From contig JANPYM010000010.1 in assembly GCA_025890175.1 (NCBI GenBank), positions 1,084,427 to 1,148,426 of the forward strand: a DNA stretch of 64,000 bases, read 5' to 3'. This DNA comes from Ciborinia camelliae (lineage: Eukaryota; Ascomycota; Leotiomycetes; Helotiales; Sclerotiniaceae). The translations under genes and the position numbers were made by a program. Positions within the stretch are counted from its first letter, which is position 1. Every line of letters starts with the position of its first letter. The notes under the pieces are model-generated. The model was not told where the DNA came from, did not search any database, and saw only the letters and a program-made list of their open reading frames with translations. Shown one piece after another: positions 60,034-64,000 of this stretch.

Positions 60034-60575
60034 ATTAGGAACTGGGATTTATTAGAATGATGGTTGGGTATGGGATAGTGAAGGAATAGCGAAGAAGGGG
60101 GGGTACACACACACACACACGAGAAAGCGAAAAGGAGATGCGGGAACAAGAATAGGACAAGCTACAAATTATAGAATTTGGTACTTCTGACCTGCTTATG
60201 ATCTTCCGCCTCGAGCACCTTCACGACCACGACCACGACGATTTGAATCATTGCGATCATAACAACTGGGATTGCGATCTCGAGATGGAGATCGCGAGCG
60301 ACGGCGTTCTCCTTGACGAAATTCTCTCTTCACATGGACATCTGCTCTATTCACCCCTGCACGTGACAGACATCTTCGATGATATATTTGCTTTCTAGGT
60401 AGGTAAATAACTTCGTCTCTCGTTTGATGAACTGGTCTTCAGAGGTTGAAATGATCATCATGCAATCCTAACATTGACTTCTATACCACCTCAAATATTT
60501 GCAAGAATGACAAATAGGAAGTTGAAATTCGTATTGGGCTCCCAAAATCCAAAACACTTGACACCTGTACTCTTC
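60034..60575. other. Intergenic with an orphan Arg/Ser-rich frame
   Basis: Between the small gene and P450 C. On the minus strand about 60390-60196 reads VNRADVHVKREFRQGERRRS, then SPSRDRN and finally RRGRGREGARGGRS before a TAA. This RS/RG composition is typical of RNA-binding proteins. No start codon or full domain could be attached, so it may be a last exon or a fragment. A (CA)n run lies at 60105-60121. Confidence 0.3.
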
Positions 60576-62327
60576 TCATGCAGTGGAAGCATGCAACTTG
60601 ACTTTTACCCCGTTGGCAGAGGAATTTGTAATTTTCAAGTCATGCTTTACTACTACTGGGTCTGTCTCCATATTTTTAATCATGTCAAATCGCTGAAGAA
60701 GTCGTACGGTAATGTATCCGGCCTCTGTCAACGCAAATTGTTGCCCAATACACGCCCTTGGACCACCATTAAACTTTCAATATCAGTGTTGAGCTTCGGG
60801 GCGAGAAAGGGGTTTGAATCCAAACTTACAGGTAAAAATTCCCACCCAACCCTCTTTCCTTCCCACCTTTCTGGCCAAAATTCGTCGGCGTCGTCACCCC
60901 ATATATCCTTTCTGCGATGTATGACAAAAACGCTATATTCGACTGTCGACCCTTTTGGGATAAAAACCTTCGATTTTCTATCTTTTCCACCACCACGAGG
61001 TAGCGTAGTGTCTTTATTCGCTTGTCTAACATTAAATGGTACCGGTGGATAAAGTCACAGAGCTTCATTCATGCAATATTGAAGATATTGACAACTTTTG
61101 AAGCCGGAAAAGATTATTTCGGATGGATTGTCGTATGTTCCGAAATTTTCGATGACGATATTGTGCAGCTTTTGGTAATGACTGGGATTTTGGGCAAGAG
61201 AAAGAAACAACCATCCGAGTAATGAGGCGGTGGTGTCTCTGCCTGCTATGAGCAAATGCAAGCATTGAGAACGGAGCTCGGTTGGATCTTGGATTTCTTT
61301 AGCAAGGGCATCCAGATAAATGAACTTTTTCTTGGTACTGGATGGATCATTTTCATCCCGAGATTTGTCGAGCGAGTTTTTGGTTAGAGCAAGTTGAACA
61401 AAATGATCAACATACTCGTTGCATTTGTTCCAAGACTTCGTGTAGTCTTTGCTGATGATCAACCAGGATTTATCAGCAAAACGGCCTCGGGTAGAGGTCC
61501 AGGATAAAGCATTGTCAAATTCGGTAGCAAAGTCTATTCTGGTATTTTCGGCAGCTTGATAATGTCCTGGTAGTTCCAGAAGTTGGCTATCAGCAGACCT
61601 AATATCGCCATCAGTACATTTTTCATATTAAATATCGAAAATCGATCGTTAAGGGGATAAGCTCTAAATAATTTTAGAGAACTGATTGGCCGTGGTACTA
61701 AATTCTACTTACTCCCCGAGTAGAATTTCTGTTGCAGAATCCATCGTTAGTCGAAAGAAAAGAACTTGCAGATCCATTTCTTCGGTCCATCCATTTTGCA
61801 TCCTGACATCTATAGCTCTCATCAAATTCTGAAAATGCCTCTCCTCCACTTCAAGATCACTGATCTGATCTCGAGTAAATTGCGGTCTCATCATATCTCT
61901 CGAAACCTTCCACTCATGACCATCCATCCTGTGGAAATATGCCACTCCCAATCATAGGCCAAAAGGCTGTTATCCTTAGTGATCCGAGGCCAAAATCGTC
62001 GAATTGTGTGGCTAGAATGGCTTTGAAATTCTCAGGATCTACTGTAAAGAGACTTGGAGTGCCCATGATTAAATATTTCCATGTGATATACCATAACGTT
62101 CGACATTTCTTTGAAGGAAGTTCGAGAAGAATTCTCCTCTATCTGTTTCCATGGCTCTTTTGATAACATCGAGACCGAAAGACCAGCGACTGAAAGGTTC
62201 TTGCATTACTGGTTCTTCGCATCCAAGGTTGCGAACCTTCGTAGCATATGCTCGTGATTTGTAAAGCCCGTTTGCAAGATAATAAAAGAGGAGGAAGGAA
62301 GCCACCCAAACACTAGTCGAAGTCATG
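60576..62327 (-). pseudogene. Cytochrome P450 C, CYP52-like, inactivated
   Basis: Resembles the alkane/fatty-acid omega-hydroxylase (CYP52-like) group. Exons by hand: 62327-61713, 61598-60830 and 60773-60576, with introns of 114 and 56 nt. Conserved parts: N-terminal membrane helix (VWVASFLLFYYLANGLY), HEWKVSRDMMRPQFTRDQ, I-helix LLIAGRDTTASLLGW (full A/GGxDT motif), PERW-type FWPERWEG, and heme loop [17 protein letters not shown]. Lesions: a frame change near 62085, where the frame before WKYLIMGTPSLF is lost; a 4-base GATG duplication near 61930 between GIFPQ and DGHEW; and TGA at 61057-61055 in NEAL*LYPPVP, exactly where CGA for the invariant ExxR arginine is expected. The product would be non-functional. 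Confidence 0.82.
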
Positions 62328-63234
62328 GCTCCAGTATATGTCAAAAGTATATCTTCCAATGACTTATAATGTTTATAAGATGTGAGTATTGTTACCTACT
62401 CTGATTCTGATAGTTGTGAAAGATTCAGCAGATACTGGAGTGTGAATGATAAAAAGGTGAATGATCACACTGGTGATCGCGAGCAGATAATCCAACTTCT
62501 TAAGTGGTTATATGCCTACCCCGTTGGCGGCGTATATAAATATTGAAATGTTGGTTGGTATGGTATGGTATGATAAGGACCTAGGTATTGAAATAAGCTG
62601 ATAGGTAGGAGGGGAATATTTTAATTAATTTACCTAAAGTAGGTATTAAACCCAACCTCCAAACCCACATGCTCACATTTTATATAGATTGAAGCAGCAT
62701 ACGGGAGTAGGTATTGATTGTTTTATCCTATCTTCTCCTCTCCTCGCATAAAACCTAAAACGATTGATTTTATTTCGATTTTATTGATTTTTGATAACTT
62801 GATGTCATTGGTTATTAAAAGTTCCACATCTCAAGCTAGTCACGAATTTAACACGAAAATTCGCCAAAATAAAAGACACGCTCTTTTCTTTTCTTTCTCC
62901 TCTTTTCCTTCCCTTCCCTAATCCTAATCCCAATCCCAATTCCAATTCCAATGCCAATCCAACCCCGCGCCATCTTCCCGTATCATATATTTTCTTACCA
63001 CCATAACATAAAATACAACAAAATCAAATCAACATAATCACTTCCTTGTATCCCTACCAGGAATTTTCATCCAGGATATTAGCTTTCCTCCAAACACCAA
63101 ATTTCTGCTGCCCAGCGCGAGCAGAAAGAACATTATAAGAGCCGTCAAATTCATATATAAAGTAACATAATCGTGAGAATAGAATTGATGCTCGTGAACA
63201 TCAAAGTGAATCGTAAACGTAAAACAAAAATATA
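62328..63234. other. Intergenic, P450 C upstream and 3' flank of last gene
   Basis: AT-rich with a CCTAGGTA-type element near 62580 and CCAATCCCAATTCCAA-like repeats near 62920-62960. The latter superficially look telomere-like but are not. No gene seen. Confidence 0.5.
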
Positions 63235-64000
63235 TCAGGGTAGAAGATCACCACCTAATTGCATACCAAGTCCAGTGTGTTTGGAAGTAGGACTCTCACG
63301 CATTGATGGGCTTGCATTTGGTGGGTGAAAACTTTCGAATGTTAAGCGCCTGCGTGCGACAGTTAATGGAGTCTTCGCGGCTCTTGGGGTCCAAGTCGTT
63401 TGAGCAGGACTTGGAGTGATATTGACAAAGTCGGCGAAGTCGAATCCTTGTGAAGGTGTGGCAGGTGCACCGAATATTGAAAGGCCACCACTGTAACTAG
63501 GAGTGGTCATCATAGATGAAGGTAAATCAAGCTTCCTGGACGGTGGAGTAGATGGAGGTTGCATGCTCGTCCGTAAAGCGGGATTTGCGGGACTGCTGAG
63601 GTACAGTAGGAGATCCGCTTCTTCTTCAGCTGACCTGCCATTACCTTCCTTGTTTCGACGGTGTGAATTGCCTCTGCTTCGGATAGGAGATGGAGTCCGT
63701 GGAGACGAGGGTCTGATATTAAAGGAATGTAAGGGTAGGTTGTTGTCTTCATCATCAGACGGAGCTGCAAAGTTAAGGGAGGTAAGATCATCTGGCATGT
63801 GTGAAGATCCTCTGTAAAAAGAGATATCCGGTCCTGCCGAGGTGGTGAAGTGAGGTTTGCGTGGCTTGATAGGGGATGACTGGGCTAATTGGCGGTGACT
63901 CTTCCAAGAGCTGTTTGGTTGACGTAGTAATCTGCTCGGTGTGGGAGAAGAGCGAACTCTCTTTCGAGATCCAGAAGTTGAGCTTGGTGGTTGGAAAGTG
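63235..64000 (-). CDS. Probable Whi5/Nrm1-type G1/S regulator, C-terminal part
   Basis: The frame is open to the window edge, so the N-terminus is missing. The visible part (about 254 residues) is disordered and Ser/Pro-rich with many TP/SP sites suited to Cdk phosphorylation. Two blocks recall fungal Whi5/Nrm1-like repressors of MBF/SBF: EEADLLLYLSSPANPA, and FDFADFVNITPSPAQTTW followed by AKTPLTVARRRLTFE. It ends LGMQLGGDLLP before TGA. A TTTTTACAG at about 63817-63825 (read on the minus strand) could be an intron acceptor, in which case the segment upstream of it may not be coding. The assignment rests on these motifs only and needs a profile search. Confidence 0.6.
   Translation of the reverse strand, partial: TFQPPSSTSGSRKRVRSSPTPSRLLRQPNSSWKSHRQLAQSSPIKPRKPHFTTSAGPDISFYRGSSHMPDDLTSLNFAAPSDDEDNNLPLHSFNIRPSSPRTPSPIRSRGNSHRRNKEGNGRSAEEEADLLLYLSSPANPALRTSMQPPSTPPSRKLDLPSSMMTTPSYSGGLSIFGAPATPSQGFDFADFVNITPSPAQTTWTPRAAKTPLTVARRRLTFESFHPPNASPSMRESPTSKHTGLGMQLGGDLLP

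Noticed and set aside
62917..62965. CCTAATCC/CCAATCC repeats as telomere-like sequence
   Set aside because: They do not match the fungal telomere repeat (TTAGGG), are short and irregular, and lie inside a chromosome arm between genes.
1..64000. CRISPR arrays, operons, riboswitches, tRNA or rRNA genes
   Set aside because: The genome is eukaryotic; I recognised no tRNA cloverleaf or rRNA sequence while reading, though a covariance-model scan would be more reliable than reading by eye.

Overview
The window looks like nuclear DNA of a filamentous ascomycete, most likely a leotiomycete of the Helotiales (Botrytis/Sclerotinia-like). This rests on the gene content, on 45-115 nt introns with GTAAGT/GTATGT-type donors and CTAAC-like branch sites, and on the short TACCTAGGTA-type palindromes between genes. 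All gene identities come from reading the translated sequence and recalling families; no search was run. Exon structures were worked out by hand and keep frame at every junction I give.

Left part (0-29 kb) is conserved housekeeping DNA. In order it holds a spindle-pole-body scaffold of the Pcp1/Spc110 type (-), an Ecd/SGT1 protein (+), a kinase-fold phosphotransferase-like protein (-), the tRNA acetylation factor Tan1 (-), pyruvate decarboxylase (-), the cell-wall-integrity MAPKKK Bck1 (+), augmin subunit HAUS1 (-), an ER TPR-DnaJ co-chaperone (+) and the Arp2/3 regulator SPIN90/Ldb17 (+). A 3.2 kb gene-poor stretch lies between the phosphotransferase and Tan1.

Middle part (29.6-42 kb) is an accessory island. 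It holds a P450 pseudogene (A), an intact CYP7-like P450 (B), an intact 3-beta-hydroxysteroid dehydrogenase/Erg26-like enzyme, an intact eight-exon rhodopsin-domain (Pth11-like) membrane protein, an SDR pseudogene and the C-terminal fragment of a berberine-bridge-type FAD oxidase. It reads like a partly decayed secondary-metabolite or steroid-modifying cluster. The intact P450 B and 3-beta-HSD could act in sequence on a sterol or triterpenoid; that pairing is inference.

43.1-55.1 kb is a block of extreme A+T. It consists of minisatellites and degenerate satellite units, interrupted by an LTR retrotransposon (44033-52867). Its two 178 bp LTRs differ only by transitions, as expected from repeat-induced point mutation (RIP), and it is flanked by a 5 bp target duplication. 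A 10-N gap inside it is flanked by the same 2 kb of sequence on both sides, almost certainly an unmerged assembly overlap, so the real element is about 6.8 kb.

Right part (55.2-64 kb) starts with a GC-rich palindrome. It then holds an Slm1-type PH-domain TORC2 effector with an 8-nt micro-exon (+), a possible 64-residue small gene (-), a CYP52-like P450 pseudogene (C) with a stop codon at the invariant ExxR arginine (-), and the C-terminal part of a probable Whi5/Nrm1-type G1/S regulator that runs off the edge (-).
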